A DNA stretch of 64,000 nt from Drouetiella hepatica Uher 2000/2452 (GTDB taxonomy: Bacteria; Cyanobacteriota; Cyanobacteriia; Elainellales; Elainellaceae). The stretch lies in assembly GCA_019359505.1 (NCBI GenBank), contig JAHHHD010000021.1, positions 29,939 through 93,938 of the forward strand, read 5' to 3'. Below, one piece after another: positions 34,460 to 45,417 of this stretch. The position numbers were made by a program, and so were the translations under genes. A model generated the notes under the pieces. It was given only the letters and a program-made list of their open reading frames with translations, was not told where the DNA came from and did no database searches. Positions within the stretch are counted from its first letter, which is position 1; each line of letters begins with the position of its first letter.

Positions 34460-36046
34460 ATGACTGGACAGACGATTAGACGGCTAATTCTTGGGGCAAT
34501 TACGCTAGTTGTAGTAGCGCTATTGGGCACTTCTCTATTGGGCAGCCTTGGCGAGCCGCAAATCACCGATCGCTTGGAGCTATACCAGACCGACTTGCTG
34601 CTTCATGCCACGGAGCTGGGCAAAGTTGAGCCGAGAGATCCGTCGATCGCTAACGCCCCTTCAGCCAATACCTACAAGGCGCTCTTGGGGAACGATCCGC
34701 TGGGCGAAGCCGTGAAGCAGTATCAGAAAGTTCGACAATCGGCAGCGACAAACTTGAAGCAGTTTGAAACCCGACTTCAGCAGTCGAAGCCTGACTCTGC
34801 GCCCGATGTACCCGCTACTCCCGTACCTAATCGCTCCAGAAGAATTACTGATCCTCAGCAGCAGGTCAAAACTGCTATTCAGCAGCAGCGCAGCTTAATC
34901 AATCAGCTCGATTTGCGGCTAGGCATCCTGCAAGCCGAACAGGGCAAAACCTCAGAGGCGCTGACCACCTGGAAAGAGTTGGTGAATCGCTTGGGCGATC
35001 GCTCAGAACTACAGCCGCTCTCTGAAACGGCTAGAGTGCTAGACGGCGTTTGGAGCGATCCGCCCAGGCTCTTGCCCGACGCCGAACCGCTGATCCAAAA
35101 AAATTTAGAGGGCTGGTTTCGCTACAAGGGCTTGTCACGGCTGTATGAATTGCAGCAGCGATCGGATGTGCTAGCCACGCTGAAGACAGCCGAGCAAGAG
35201 GTGGCACAGCAGACGCTCATTAAGCTGGCGCTAGTTGGCACTCTGCCAGCTTTGGGAGGAGTCGCAGGACTAATTTTGCTGATTATTATGGGTATTCGCG
35301 CCTTTCGCAGTCGCTCGGCAGCACCAGAGAATCTATCCTGGGAAGTTCCCTGGACTTGGGAAACGATCGTGCAGGTGCTAGTCGTCGGCTTTTTCTTCAT
35401 GGGGCAGATTGTGATTCCCCTGGTCGTGGGAGCCTTTGGCATTAGCTTTACTGCCTTTGGCACTCGCGCCAAGGCAGTTTACACCCTCACTTACTATCTG
35501 CTGATGGCGGGTTCTGGCTTAGCCGTGCTGTATTTCTCCATCAAGCCGTTCTTTCCCTTACCCGAAGGCTGGTTTCGCCTCACCGGAAAACGCAGCTGGG
35601 TTGCCTGGGGAGTCGGCGGCTATTTTGCTGCTCTGCCGCTGATGTTGATCATTTCCATTCTCAACCAGCAAATCTGGCAAGGACAGGGCGGTAGCAATCC
35701 CCTCCTGCAAATTGTGCTAGAGGAAGGCGACCCGATCGCCCTTAGCATGTTTTTCATCACAGCATCGATCGCCGCTCCTGTCTTCGAGGAAATCTTTTTT
35801 CGCGGCTTTCTGTTGCCCTCGCTGACGCGCTATATGCCTGTGGGAGGGGCGATCGGTCTTAGCGCCCTAATTTTTGCTACGGCGCACCTTAGTCTCTCGG
35901 AAGTGCTGCCCCTCACTGTTTTAGGTTCGGTGCTGGGGTTTGCCTACACGCGATCGCGCGGCTTGCTGGCTCCCATTTTGCTCCATAGTCTTTGGAATAG
36001 CGTGACGATGCTGGGCCTGTTTTTGCTGGGTAGCGGCGTGAAGTGA
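34460..36046 (+). CDS. CPBP-family intramembrane glutamic protease
   Basis: 528 aa. An N-terminal helix (ILGAITLVVVALLGTSLLGSL) anchors a 200-residue extramembrane part with helical repeats (LDLRLGILQAEQGKTSEALTTWKELV). The second half has seven to eight membrane helices and the CPBP/CAAX motifs: PVFEEIFFRGFLLPSL (EExxxR), ALIFATAHLS (FxxxH), and LLAPILLHSLWNSV. This family cleaves or processes membrane-bound peptides; plastid and cyanobacterial members are poorly known. ATG 34460 is preferred over GTG 34448. Confidence 0.9.
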   Translation: MTGQTIRRLILGAITLVVVALLGTSLLGSLGEPQITDRLELYQTDLLLHATELGKVEPRDPSIANAPSANTYKALLGNDPLGEAVKQYQKVRQSAATNLKQFETRLQQSKPDSAPDVPATPVPNRSRRITDPQQQVKTAIQQQRSLINQLDLRLGILQAEQGKTSEALTTWKELVNRLGDRSELQPLSETARVLDGVWSDPPRLLPDAEPLIQKNLEGWFRYKGLSRLYELQQRSDVLATLKTAEQEVAQQTLIKLALVGTLPALGGVAGLILLIIMGIRAFRSRSAAPENLSWEVPWTWETIVQVLVVGFFFMGQIVIPLVVGAFGISFTAFGTRAKAVYTLTYYLLMAGSGLAVLYFSIKPFFPLPEGWFRLTGKRSWVAWGVGGYFAALPLMLIISILNQQIWQGQGGSNPLLQIVLEEGDPIALSMFFITASIAAPVFEEIFFRGFLLPSLTRYMPVGGAIGLSALIFATAHLSLSEVLPLTVLGSVLGFAYTRSRGLLAPILLHSLWNSVTMLGLFLLGSGVK

Positions 36047-36111
36047 GGAGAAACAGAACAAGGTAGAATGCAAAGATATCCTGGTTCAAACATTCCGGTT
36101 AAAACAGCGCT

Positions 36112-36570
36112 ATGACGATCGCCTATCCCAACGCTCCTGAACTTTCTGCTGATGACTACATTGTGGTGGGTCTAGCGACCTGCTTCATCAAGGGCGATGG
36201 CGAAGTGCATCAAGTCAAAGTGATAGAGCCAATTCCCTCTGCGGCGCTGGAGGCGATCGTCCAGGGAATCACCACCTCTTACGAGTGCGCTTGTGGTACG
36301 ACGCTGGGTGCAGTTTTGCAGGGTGAAACAGCTCAGCTACCGCCTGATTTTCCGCCCGAAACGCAGTTTTGTGACGAGTTTGCCTTCCGAGCCATTGCCG
36401 CTGCCCGCACCTACAAGACTCGCCCGATCGCCACGACCCATATTCCCTTGGGCACGACCAAGACAGACCTGAATTTTTCCACCGATCGCAAGCGGGTCTT
36501 AAACTCTGAGCGCATCATTAAGACCGAAGATAACGTCAAGCAACACGCCTACACGCACCAAAATCTCTGA
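36112..36570 (+). CDS. Conserved cyanobacterial hypothetical protein
   Basis: 152 aa, soluble. Begins MTIAYPNAPELSADDYIVVGLATCFIKGDGEVHQVKVIEPI; has three Cys in a short stretch (ECACGTTLGAV) and a charged C-terminus. No domain recognised, though the pattern of a signature DDYIVVGLATC is known to me from other cyanobacteria. It lies 15 bp upstream of a GST gene on the same strand, so both may be one transcript. Confidence 0.65.
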   Translation: MTIAYPNAPELSADDYIVVGLATCFIKGDGEVHQVKVIEPIPSAALEAIVQGITTSYECACGTTLGAVLQGETAQLPPDFPPETQFCDEFAFRAIAAARTYKTRPIATTHIPLGTTKTDLNFSTDRKRVLNSERIIKTEDNVKQHAYTHQNL

Positions 36571-36584
36571 TCTGACCAAACCCT

Positions 36585-37142
36585 ATGCTGAAACTTTATG
36601 GCAGTGCCCGGAGTCGAGCGGCGATCGTCCAGTGGTATCTCGAAGAGCTGGGCTTGCCCTACGAGATTGTGCTGATGGATATGCAGGCAGCGGAACATCG
36701 CCAGCCGTCCTATCTTGCCATTAATCCTATGGGCAAGGTACCTGCTATTACCGAAGGTGACTTTAAGCTGTGGGAGTCAGGCGCGATTTTGCTCTATCTC
36801 TCCGAAAAGCATGATCCCTTGCTGGCAACTCCTGAGCAGCGTGCCGAAGCCGCTCAGTGGGTGCTGTTTGCCAATGCCACCCTGTCTAACGTCTTTGTCG
36901 AATCTACCAGAGAGAAGGAAACGCCGCGCCTGTTTTCGGCGTTAGATCAGATTTTTGAGCAGAAGCCTTTTCTGATGGGCGATCGCTTCACGGTTGCCGA
37001 CGTGGCGGTTGGCTCAACGCTGGCATACATCCCGATGATGCTCAAGATCGGTTATGAGGGTTATGGGGCGATCGCCGAGTACGTGAAGAAAATTGTCGAG
37101 CGTCCCGCTTTTCAAAAGACGATCGGCGCAGGATTTAAGTGA
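36585..37142 (+). CDS. Glutathione S-transferase
   Basis: 185-aa GST. Thioredoxin-like N-terminal domain (LKLYGSARSRAAIVQWYLEELGLPYEIV) with SRAA in the usual catalytic Ser position, cis-Pro and glutathione-binding NPMGKVPAITEGDFKLWESGAILLYL; helical C-terminal domain with FTVADVAVGSTLAY. It is short for the family (about 200-220 aa), mostly from a compact C-terminal domain. Likely detoxification or a general thiol transferase; substrate unknown. Confidence 0.92.
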   Translation: MLKLYGSARSRAAIVQWYLEELGLPYEIVLMDMQAAEHRQPSYLAINPMGKVPAITEGDFKLWESGAILLYLSEKHDPLLATPEQRAEAAQWVLFANATLSNVFVESTREKETPRLFSALDQIFEQKPFLMGDRFTVADVAVGSTLAYIPMMLKIGYEGYGAIAEYVKKIVERPAFQKTIGAGFK

Positions 37143-37147
37143 GGATG

Positions 37148-37663
37148 TCAGGAGCTTGCTGCTAACTCCAACACTTCTGTCTCAACATAAGAATAGCCTC
37201 CCGCTGTCGTCCTTGCAGTGGACAACGGCTCACCGTCGCTCAATTTCCGCAACTGCGCCACGCTAAAAGGAGAACTCACCTTCTGCAAGCGACGAACGTA
37301 CAGCAGGTTAACGTTCTCACCTGTGCTGCTTGGGGCATCGTTGTATAGCTCTCGCTCCCCTTTCTGGAGAGCTGCAATCACGCGATTAATAGACTGCTTT
37401 TCATCTTGAGACAAGTCTCTTTTGTCTCGCCAACCGACGATCTCTGCCTGGTAACGAATGGTTGCCAGATCATCTGTGATAGACAGGAATAGACGCATCG
37501 GAGATTCAACAGAGGGGACATCATCCCGCAATTTTTTGATGACGTAGCCAGAGTAAGGCTGAAGAAACAGGATCTGCTCTGGCAAGGCAGATTGTGTTTC
37601 AAGAATTTCATCCAGCACTGACGCAAAAACGCCATTAATGAACAAAGCAATAGGCTTGAGCAT
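37148..37663 (-). CDS. Hypothetical protein
   Basis: 171 aa, soluble, beginning LKPIALFINGVFASVLDEILETQ. No motif recognised. The central part (LFLSITDDLATIRYQAEIVGWRDKRDLSQDEKQSINRVIAALQ) could be a small nucleic-acid-binding fold, as seen in EVE or PUA-like domains, but that is only an impression. It converges on the GST gene with 5 bp between the stops. Confidence 0.6.
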   Translation of the reverse strand: MLKPIALFINGVFASVLDEILETQSALPEQILFLQPYSGYVIKKLRDDVPSVESPMRLFLSITDDLATIRYQAEIVGWRDKRDLSQDEKQSINRVIAALQKGERELYNDAPSSTGENVNLLYVRRLQKVSSPFSVAQLRKLSDGEPLSTARTTAGGYSYVETEVLELAASS

Positions 37664-37751
37664 TCCTACATCTCCATGCTTTTAAACTTGAGAACCGAGG
37701 CGTAACCGCACTCTGATAGAATGCCCAATTCTGAACGACACTACAGCCCAA

Positions 37752-37790
37752 TACCGAAACAGGACAGATGTTTCATCTGTCCTGTCGGTA
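37752..37790. terminator. Hairpin downstream of ilvB
   Basis: TACCG AA ACAGGACAGATG-TTT-CATCTGTCCTGT CGGTA: a 12-bp perfect stem plus 5 bp more, with triplet loop TTT. It follows ilvB (minus strand) and probably marks the transcript end, although there is no T run. Confidence 0.65.
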
Positions 37791-37828
37791 GATTAAGAAC
37801 CTATGGGAAATTGCGCTGAGTCGATCGC

Positions 37829-39742
37829 CTATAGCTTAGTGCCGCACTCCGGACAGAACTTGTGATCCGGCGCGTTTTCTGAACTGCAATTGCTGCAAAT
37901 CACCGCTTCAGCTTGCTGCCCATGGGTTAGCTCAGGGGGTTTAGGCAATCCCACCATCTGGGCATTGCTCTTACCCGGAACCACCATGGGGTAACAGTTT
38001 TCGTCTCGCTTAACCCGGACATCCATGAGCACAGGGCCATCATGGGCTAGCATGGTGGCGATCGCATCCTGGAGCTGATCCCGGCTGCGTACTATCATGC
38101 CCTTCACGCCAAAGGCTTGAGCCAACAGCTCAAAGTTGGGCATTCCTGGCTGCATATCAGACGAAGAATAGCGTTCGCCATAGAAAGCCTGCTGCCATTG
38201 GCGCACCATCCCCTGCCAGCCATTGTTAATAATGACCGTTTTAACGGCAATCCCGTACTGCGCCAGCGTGCCCAACTCCTGGCAATTCATCTGAAAGCTA
38301 GAGTCGCCGCTAATGCAGATCACCTGCTCATCGGGAACCGCCACCTTCGCGCCCATAGCCGCAGGCATACCGTAGCCCATGGTGCCCAGACCTGCGCTAG
38401 AGATCCAGCGACGGGGGCCGTTTTTGAGAAATTGCGCTGCCCACATTTGATGCTGTCCCACATCTGTGGTGTAAAAGGCATGAGGAGCCTGACGACCCAC
38501 TTCAGAAATAACTTCTTGGGGAGAGAGTTCGTCTGGGTAAATGGGCGCAACCATGGGATAGTCGTGTTTCCAGCGATCGATCCTCTTTAGCCATCCCTGC
38601 GTCTGCATAGGATCAGCACTCTTATGGTTTTCTCGATCGCGCTTCAGCATTTCAGTGAGCACCTGACGTACGTCACCCACAATCGGCACATCAGGAATGC
38701 GGTTTTTGCCCACCTCAGCCGGGTCAATATCAATATGAATGACTTTAGCGTGGGCGGCAAACTCATCTAGCTTACCCGTAACGCGATCGTCAAAACGTGC
38801 CCCCACCGCGATCAGCAGATCGCACTCAGTAACGGCAAAGTTGGCGTATGCCGTGCCGTGCATTCCCAACATGCCGACTGCCAAAGGATGATGCTCATCG
38901 AATGCGCCGATTCCCATCAGCGTCGTGGTAACGGGAATCTGATAGCGCTCCGCCAAGTCTTTAATTTCGGCGTGAGCATCGGCAGAGATAGCGCCACCAC
39001 CCACATAGAGCAACGGACGCTGCGCCTGACGAATCAGCTTGAGCGCCTGCACCAGCTGCCGGGGGTTGCCCTTAACCGTCGGGCGATATCCCGGCAGTTT
39101 CACGGTTCCTGGCTCAACGGGCACATAGTCAAACTCTTCCAAGCCCACGTCTTTGGGAATATCAATTAGCACGGGGCCAGGGCGACCTGATCTAGCAATG
39201 TGAAACGCCTCTGCGACAATTCGCGCCATGTCCGCCGGGTTGCGCACGACGTAGGAATGCTTGACGATCGGCAGAGTGATTCCATAAATATCGGTTTCCT
39301 GAAAGGCATCGCTGCCGATCGCCGCACGGGGCACCTGTCCCGTAATCACCACCATGGGAATCGAGTCCATTTGAGCAGTAGCGATGCCTGTCACCAAGTT
39401 GGTCGCTCCAGGCCCAGAGGTAGCAAAACAAACCCCGACCTTGCCCGTGGCGCGCGCATAGCCATCGGCTGCGTGAGCCGCTCCCTGCTCATGACGCGCC
39501 AGAATATGCTTGACGTGCCCCGCCGCCTCCGATCGGTAGATTTCGTCATAAATCGGCAAAATGGCTCCGCCGGGATAGCCAAAAATGTGCTTCACTCCCT
39601 GCAACCGTAAGCTATCCATTAGAGCAAAGGCACCCGTTGCCCGAATGGAAGTTACAGTATGGGGAAGGGAGCCATTCTGAGTCTGTGAGCCGTTTTGAGT
39701 CAGCACACGAGCTTGAGCCGGGGCAGGAAAGACTTTACGCAT
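37829..39742 (-). CDS. ilvB: Acetolactate synthase large subunit with C-terminal zinc ribbon
   Basis: 637-aa ThDP- and FAD-dependent enzyme, first common step of branched-chain amino acid synthesis. It has the catalytic Glu region ([22 protein letters not shown]), [10 protein letters not shown] for FAD, and the ThDP motif [29 protein letters not shown]. The last 25 residues ([22 protein letters not shown]) form a four-Cys zinc ribbon that is not part of the standard enzyme; it follows a short linker. No small subunit gene (ilvH) is adjacent. The N-terminal 30 residues are also not conserved, so the real start could be later. Confidence 0.95.
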   Translation of the reverse strand: MRKVFPAPAQARVLTQNGSQTQNGSLPHTVTSIRATGAFALMDSLRLQGVKHIFGYPGGAILPIYDEIYRSEAAGHVKHILARHEQGAAHAADGYARATGKVGVCFATSGPGATNLVTGIATAQMDSIPMVVITGQVPRAAIGSDAFQETDIYGITLPIVKHSYVVRNPADMARIVAEAFHIARSGRPGPVLIDIPKDVGLEEFDYVPVEPGTVKLPGYRPTVKGNPRQLVQALKLIRQAQRPLLYVGGGAISADAHAEIKDLAERYQIPVTTTLMGIGAFDEHHPLAVGMLGMHGTAYANFAVTECDLLIAVGARFDDRVTGKLDEFAAHAKVIHIDIDPAEVGKNRIPDVPIVGDVRQVLTEMLKRDRENHKSADPMQTQGWLKRIDRWKHDYPMVAPIYPDELSPQEVISEVGRQAPHAFYTTDVGQHQMWAAQFLKNGPRRWISSAGLGTMGYGMPAAMGAKVAVPDEQVICISGDSSFQMNCQELGTLAQYGIAVKTVIINNGWQGMVRQWQQAFYGERYSSSDMQPGMPNFELLAQAFGVKGMIVRSRDQLQDAIATMLAHDGPVLMDVRVKRDENCYPMVVPGKSNAQMVGLPKPPELTHGQQAEAVICSNCSSENAPDHKFCPECGTKL

Positions 39743-40169
39743 AGAAGTACGCAGAGGTGAAGTACGCAGAAATGAAAAGTATGCAGAGGGCTGAATTTGT
39801 ATCTATTTGCACAAATGCTTGAATACTTCAGTCTAGTGCTGAAGCAGCCGTTCTGTCTAGAATGTAGCGATCGCTGCCCTTGCTGAAGATGCAGAACAAT
39901 TTCCTCAAACTCAGCTCAGAGAATGCTTTTGACAGTCTATTCTGTAAACTATTACGATATGCTCCATGTCAGGGTTTCATCATGGACAAAAGCTGGCTTA
40001 CTACAGCGCTTTTTTCCTGAAGCGGTTTGCTTCTTTGGAAGCATTTTTTCAGAGTCAGGTATCTTAATGCTTTCTGTCTCCCCATCTCCTCATTCCTGCC
40101 TGTAGCATTGAGTAACTGGTTGCAAACCAGCGACTCACCCTTGATGCCTTTACTAGACACCTTAACTCA
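39743..40169. other. 427-bp divergent intergenic region
   Basis: Upstream regions of ilvB (-) and of the J-domain gene (+). A 60-aa frame at 39923 has no coding character. No repeat or riboswitch recognised. Confidence 0.5.
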
Positions 40170-41111
40170 ATGAGTGATCTGGAGCGCTACTACACAGTTT
40201 TAGGATTAGAGCCGGGTGCTTCTTTAGAGGAAGTCAATCAGGCCTATCGAGACTTGGCGTTTATTTGGCATCCCGATCGTATGCCTAAAGACAACGTGCG
40301 GTTGCAGGAAAAAGCTCAGGAGAAGCTCAAAGATTTAAATGAAGCGCGGGAGAAGTTGCGATCGCACCGCAGCACCAAAGCAGCGCCTCAATCTCGTCCT
40401 GCTGCTAAACCTCCTGCTGCTAAGCCTCCTGCTGCTAAGCCTCCTGCGCCATCCAGTCAGACTCATTCGCGCTCCAGCTCACAGTCCTACAATTCACAGT
40501 CCTACAATTCACAGGCTCATAATTCACAGTCTTCACAGGCTCATAATTCACAGTCTTCACAGGCTCATAATTCACAGTCTTCACAAGCCCATAATTCACA
40601 GGCTCACGGTTCATCCCACACAGTGCCACCGCGCTATCACTACTATCAACCTTCACAGCAATCTGCCTATACCTATCCCTCTGCTCAGTCGGGACAGCCA
40701 CAAAGACCCTACGAATCACAGCGTCCGCCGTCGGTCAAAAAATCTCCCTCAGATTTGACAGGTGCTAACCTTAGCGGCGTTGACCTGCGCGAAAAAGACT
40801 TGTCGGGTCGGAATCTTAGTCAGGCTAACTTGAGTGGGGCAAACCTCAGCGACGCTTTTTTGCACAGGGTTAACCTGTCAGAGGCGAACCTGTCTAACGT
40901 CAACCTGTTTCGCGCCAACTTGCTGCAAGCCAATCTGACTCAGGCTAACCTGCAAGAAGCCAACCTCATTGGGGCAGATCTGAGCGGTGCCGATCTCAGC
41001 GGCGCAAATCTTAAGGGAGCCAAAATTGCGGTGGGCGATCGCCTTATGGTGAAGCTCACGGGCACCATTCTTGCGGGTGCAACAATGCCAGACGGCACGG
41101 TTCATAGTTAG
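40170..41111 (+). CDS. J-domain protein with pentapeptide repeats
   Basis: 313 aa. Residues 1-70 are a DnaJ J domain (YYTVLGLEPGASLEEVNQAYRDLAFIWHPDRMPKD; HPD motif intact), which stimulates DnaK. Residues 75-195 are low complexity, with KPPAA repeats and several AHNSQSSQ units. Residues 198-300 are A(N/D)LSG pentapeptide repeats forming a right-handed beta-helix. There is no Zn or substrate domain of type I DnaJ. The fusion suggests a co-chaperone targeted by its pentapeptide helix. Confidence 0.9.
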   Translation: MSDLERYYTVLGLEPGASLEEVNQAYRDLAFIWHPDRMPKDNVRLQEKAQEKLKDLNEAREKLRSHRSTKAAPQSRPAAKPPAAKPPAAKPPAPSSQTHSRSSSQSYNSQSYNSQAHNSQSSQAHNSQSSQAHNSQSSQAHNSQAHGSSHTVPPRYHYYQPSQQSAYTYPSAQSGQPQRPYESQRPPSVKKSPSDLTGANLSGVDLREKDLSGRNLSQANLSGANLSDAFLHRVNLSEANLSNVNLFRANLLQANLTQANLQEANLIGADLSGADLSGANLKGAKIAVGDRLMVKLTGTILAGATMPDGTVHS

Positions 41112-41114
41112 ATA

Positions 41115-41149
41115 ATTGTGAATTTTGGACTCAATCCAAAATTCACAAT
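41115..41149. terminator. Bidirectional terminator
   Basis: ATTGTGAATTTTGGA and TCCAAAATTCACAAT form a perfect 15-bp stem with a 5-base loop between two converging stops. Confidence 0.85.
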
Positions 41150-41152
41150 CTA

Positions 41153-42283
41153 TTACGCCGCTGAGGCAAACTGTGCAGCCAGAACCGATCGATAAAAGTC
41201 CTGAAGCTGTCGAGTAGCCGCCGCCCAGCCCCAGCGTTCTGCCTCCTGGCGAGCATGAGTTCGCAAGGTTTCGCGCTCTTGTGGGTTCGCCAAAAGACGA
41301 CGTGTAGCAACGATCGCTCCCATCTCGTCTGTCGGGTCAAACAGGTAGCCATTGACGCTGTCTGTGACAATATCGGGGATGCCACCTGCGTTCGCAGCGA
41401 TTACCGGACATCCAGCTGCCATCGCTTCCAGCAGCACTAGCCCTAGGGTTTCAGTCCGGGATGGGAAAATGAAGGCATCAGCAGATGCAAATGCCGCGCC
41501 TAAGTCTGTGCCCGTCAGATAGCCGACAAAATGAGTGGGCGTACCCGCAAAATGTTTCTCTAGCTCCGATCGATAAGGTCCATCGCCCACCAGCGCCAGT
41601 CGAGCGTTGGGAATGGCTTCTAGAACGGGCTTAATCCGATCGATCTCTTTTTCAGCCGAGAGCCGACCGACATAGAGCAGCAGCGGACTGTCTGGACTGC
41701 CTTGAGTAAGACGCGATCGCATCTCTAAACTCGCCAAATCCGGCTGAAACAGCTCAGTATCCACGCCGCGCTGCCAGACCTTCACACGTTCGATACCATG
41801 CTCCGTTAGCTCTTGCCGCATTGCTGTCGAGGTGCAAAGGTTGACCTGTGCCTGATTGTGAACCGCCTTCAGCAGTTCCCACATTACGCCCTCCAGCATT
41901 CCCAAGCCATAATGCTCCAGATACTTCGGTAAATGCGTGTGATAAGACGCAACCAGCGGCACATCCAGAGATTTGGCATAGTAGAGTCCGCCCAGCCCCA
42001 AGACCGCTGGATTAACCAGGTGAATCAAGTCGGGCTTAAACTCCTCTAGCGCCTGTCGCATGGAAGGACGCGGTAAAGCCAGCTTTAGCTCTGGATAAAG
42101 AGGAAGCGGAAACCCAGGGATACCGCAGATTTTTGCCCCCTTATACTCGCGCAGCCCGCCATCTGGTGAAAACACTAACACCTGATCGCCCAGACGCTGG
42201 AGGTGATCGACTGAATGGCTTAGCCTTGTGACAATGCCATCAACCTTGGGCAAAAAAGTTTCGGTAAAGAGGGCAATTCGCAT
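41153..42283 (-). CDS. sqdX: Sulfoquinovosyltransferase SqdX
   Basis: Transfers sulfoquinovose from UDP-sulfoquinovose to diacylglycerol, making the thylakoid sulfolipid SQDG. 376-aa GT4 enzyme: FTETFLPKVDGIVTRLSHSVDHLQRLGDQVLVFSP, SYHTHLPKYLEHYGLG, WQRGVDTELF, YVGRLSAEKEID and SRTETLGLVLLEAMAAGCPVIAANAGG. It is downstream of sqdB with one small gene between, so the cluster carries both late steps. Confidence 0.95.
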   Translation of the reverse strand: MRIALFTETFLPKVDGIVTRLSHSVDHLQRLGDQVLVFSPDGGLREYKGAKICGIPGFPLPLYPELKLALPRPSMRQALEEFKPDLIHLVNPAVLGLGGLYYAKSLDVPLVASYHTHLPKYLEHYGLGMLEGVMWELLKAVHNQAQVNLCTSTAMRQELTEHGIERVKVWQRGVDTELFQPDLASLEMRSRLTQGSPDSPLLLYVGRLSAEKEIDRIKPVLEAIPNARLALVGDGPYRSELEKHFAGTPTHFVGYLTGTDLGAAFASADAFIFPSRTETLGLVLLEAMAAGCPVIAANAGGIPDIVTDSVNGYLFDPTDEMGAIVATRRLLANPQERETLRTHARQEAERWGWAAATRQLQDFYRSVLAAQFASAA

Positions 42284-42306
42284 AGGTCAAAGCGATTCCT
42301 AACTTT

Positions 42307-42648
42307 CTAAGGATTCTTGGATGATCGATTGGTTGAATGTTCTGATGCAAGTTTTGACGCAGGTTTGGGCAGAGTGCAGATGCCGTGAACCCCAATGGAT
42401 AAAATGACGCTTCCCAGCAAAATGCCAAGCCCTTCTGCAAAACAGTTGATGCGATGGCGACTTTCGGCAGCTTCAGCGATCGCCAGATCGCGCAAAGTCG
42501 AATTGGGATCTTGCGCCAACTTTTGATAATTTCGATGGCTAGCATCCAAAGCTGCCCAGTCAGGGAATAGATAGTAGGCACTACTGCTGCCCAGAGCAAT
42601 ACCGGGTAGAACCACTAAAAGTAGAAGCATCCAAAGGCGTAAGTCCAC
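42307..42648 (-). CDS. Small membrane protein between sqdB and sqdX
   Basis: 113 aa with an N-terminal membrane helix (WMLLLLVVLPGIALGSSSAYYLF), a helical middle (NYQKLAQDPNSTLRDLAIAEAAESRHRINCFAEGLGILL) and a second helix (ILLGSVILSIGVHGICTL). It is 23 bp from sqdX and 37 bp from sqdB, so it is probably co-transcribed. Family unknown to me. GTG 42648 is assigned; ATG 42630 is an alternative start. Confidence 0.7.
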   Translation of the reverse strand: MDLRLWMLLLLVVLPGIALGSSSAYYLFPDWAALDASHRNYQKLAQDPNSTLRDLAIAEAAESRHRINCFAEGLGILLGSVILSIGVHGICTLPKPASKLASEHSTNRSSKNP

Positions 42649-42685
42649 GCAGATCTATTCCCCGACGTATTCTTGAGAGCCTGAA

Positions 42686-44312
<1,627 letters not shown>

Positions 44313-44909
44313 ATGGCTCAGGCTCAGGCAAAATTCACAACCTTTGAGGCGTATTTGTCCTGTAGCAACGACATGGACATAGAAGGACGCTACGAGCTAA
44401 TTAATGGAGAGCTAGTCGAGTTGCCACCAGAATCTAGATTGAACAGTACCATTGCTGTTCGCATTCTGCTCCTCCTTGTGGCAGCAGGTATCTCTGTTGA
44501 ACTGATCCATCCCGGCAAATGCGAAGTGCAGGTGCCGATCTTACGCTCCAATGATGCCGCTAATCGCTTTCCCGATTTAGTTGTGCTACGACCAGAGCAT
44601 CTGGAACTTACTCAACGGCGACTCACCATTACGCTGGATATGCCGCCCCCGCGACTAATTGCCGAAGTGGTCAGCCCTGGTAAGACCAATCGCGATCGAG
44701 ATTACATCCATAAACGCGCCCAATATGCGGCGATCGGCGTTCCTGAATATTGGCTCATTGATCCGGTCGCTCAAACGGTGATGGTGCTGTCGCTGGAGGG
44801 CGAGGACTACCGAGAAATTGGCGTATTTAGTGGAGAGGACGCGATCGCCTCCCTCGAATTTACAGAGCTAAAGTTGACGGCTGGGCAGATTTTTGAGACA
44901 GAAATCTAG
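44313..44909 (+). CDS. Uma2-family (DUF820) endonuclease-like protein
   Basis: 198 aa of the Uma2/DUF820 family, abundant in cyanobacteria and with a PD-(D/E)XK nuclease fold. Visible: RYELINGELVELPPES, FPDLVVLRPEHLE, PRLIAEVVSPGKTNRDRDYIHKRAQYAAIGVPEYWLIDP. The Asp (FPD), Glu (AEV) and Lys (HKR) fit the nuclease site. Family members are thought to be linked to mobile DNA; role here unknown. A 21-bp array begins 20 bp after its stop. Confidence 0.9.
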   Translation: MAQAQAKFTTFEAYLSCSNDMDIEGRYELINGELVELPPESRLNSTIAVRILLLLVAAGISVELIHPGKCEVQVPILRSNDAANRFPDLVVLRPEHLELTQRRLTITLDMPPPRLIAEVVSPGKTNRDRDYIHKRAQYAAIGVPEYWLIDPVAQTVMVLSLEGEDYREIGVFSGEDAIASLEFTELKLTAGQIFETEI

Positions 44910-44928
44910 AACAATTGCTCTCCAAGTG

Positions 44929-45066
44929 GCGATCGTTTGTCTCAAAAATTGCGATCGCTGACCCAAAAGTCGTAATCGAGTACCCAGTAATCGTAATCAG
45001 GTACTCAAGAGCAGTTTTCGTCTGCCCAAGAGCCGCGATCGTTATCTCAAGAGCAATTGCCCAAAG
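44929..45066. repeat. 21-bp periodic tandem array, about 7 units
   Basis: Units start at 44929, 44951, 44972, 44993, 45014, 45035 and 45056, a 21-bp step after the first. Typical unit GCGATCGTTATCTCAAGAGCA; each unit begins with a GC/GT-type hexamer and has CCCAAGAG or CTCAAGAG near the end. Degenerate in sequence but locked in phase. Confidence 0.75.
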
Positions 45067-45070
45067 TCTT

Positions 45071-45280
45071 CTACTGCTTGCCCTCTTGCTTCTTAGCACT
45101 TGAGTCTTGTTTTAGATCCTCTAAGCGCTCAGAAATCAATCGCCGCAATTTTTGAGAGAGCGAAAGTTCAGCCCAGAGGGGATTGCTTGCGTATGCCGTC
45201 TCAATCTCATCTCGCAATCCTTCAATATCAACCGTTACCCGATCGGCCACCGCTCTACTCTGCCTTTCAAAACTCTCCAT
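45071..45280 (-). CDS. Small hypothetical protein
   Basis: About 69 aa from ATG 45280, which follows GGGGGT (or 77 aa from ATG 45304). Helical and charged: ESFERQSRAVADRVTVDIEGLRDEIETAYASNPLWAELSLSQKLRRLISERLEDL. This looks like small regulators or antitoxin-like proteins of accessory regions, but no family is recognised. It is in a TA-rich neighbourhood. Confidence 0.5.
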   Translation of the reverse strand: MESFERQSRAVADRVTVDIEGLRDEIETAYASNPLWAELSLSQKLRRLISERLEDLKQDSSAKKQEGKQ

Positions 45281-45417
45281 AAGCTTACCCCCAGAACTCT
45301 GCATTGAGTTTAACTGATGTAGTGTGATTCATATTGCATTAGTATTAATCACACTGTAGAATCTGATGCATTAGACGGCTTGCAGCCCGCCCAGAACTTC
45401 TACAAGGAGCATTACCC

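Noticed and set aside
40339..40758. 139-aa frame in the J-domain gene
   Set aside because: Out-of-frame reading of the Ser/Gln/His repeats.
44915..45103. 62-aa frame through the 21-bp array after Uma2
   Set aside because: Heptad-like reading comes from the repeat; no ribosome-binding site and ends in low-complexity Leu.
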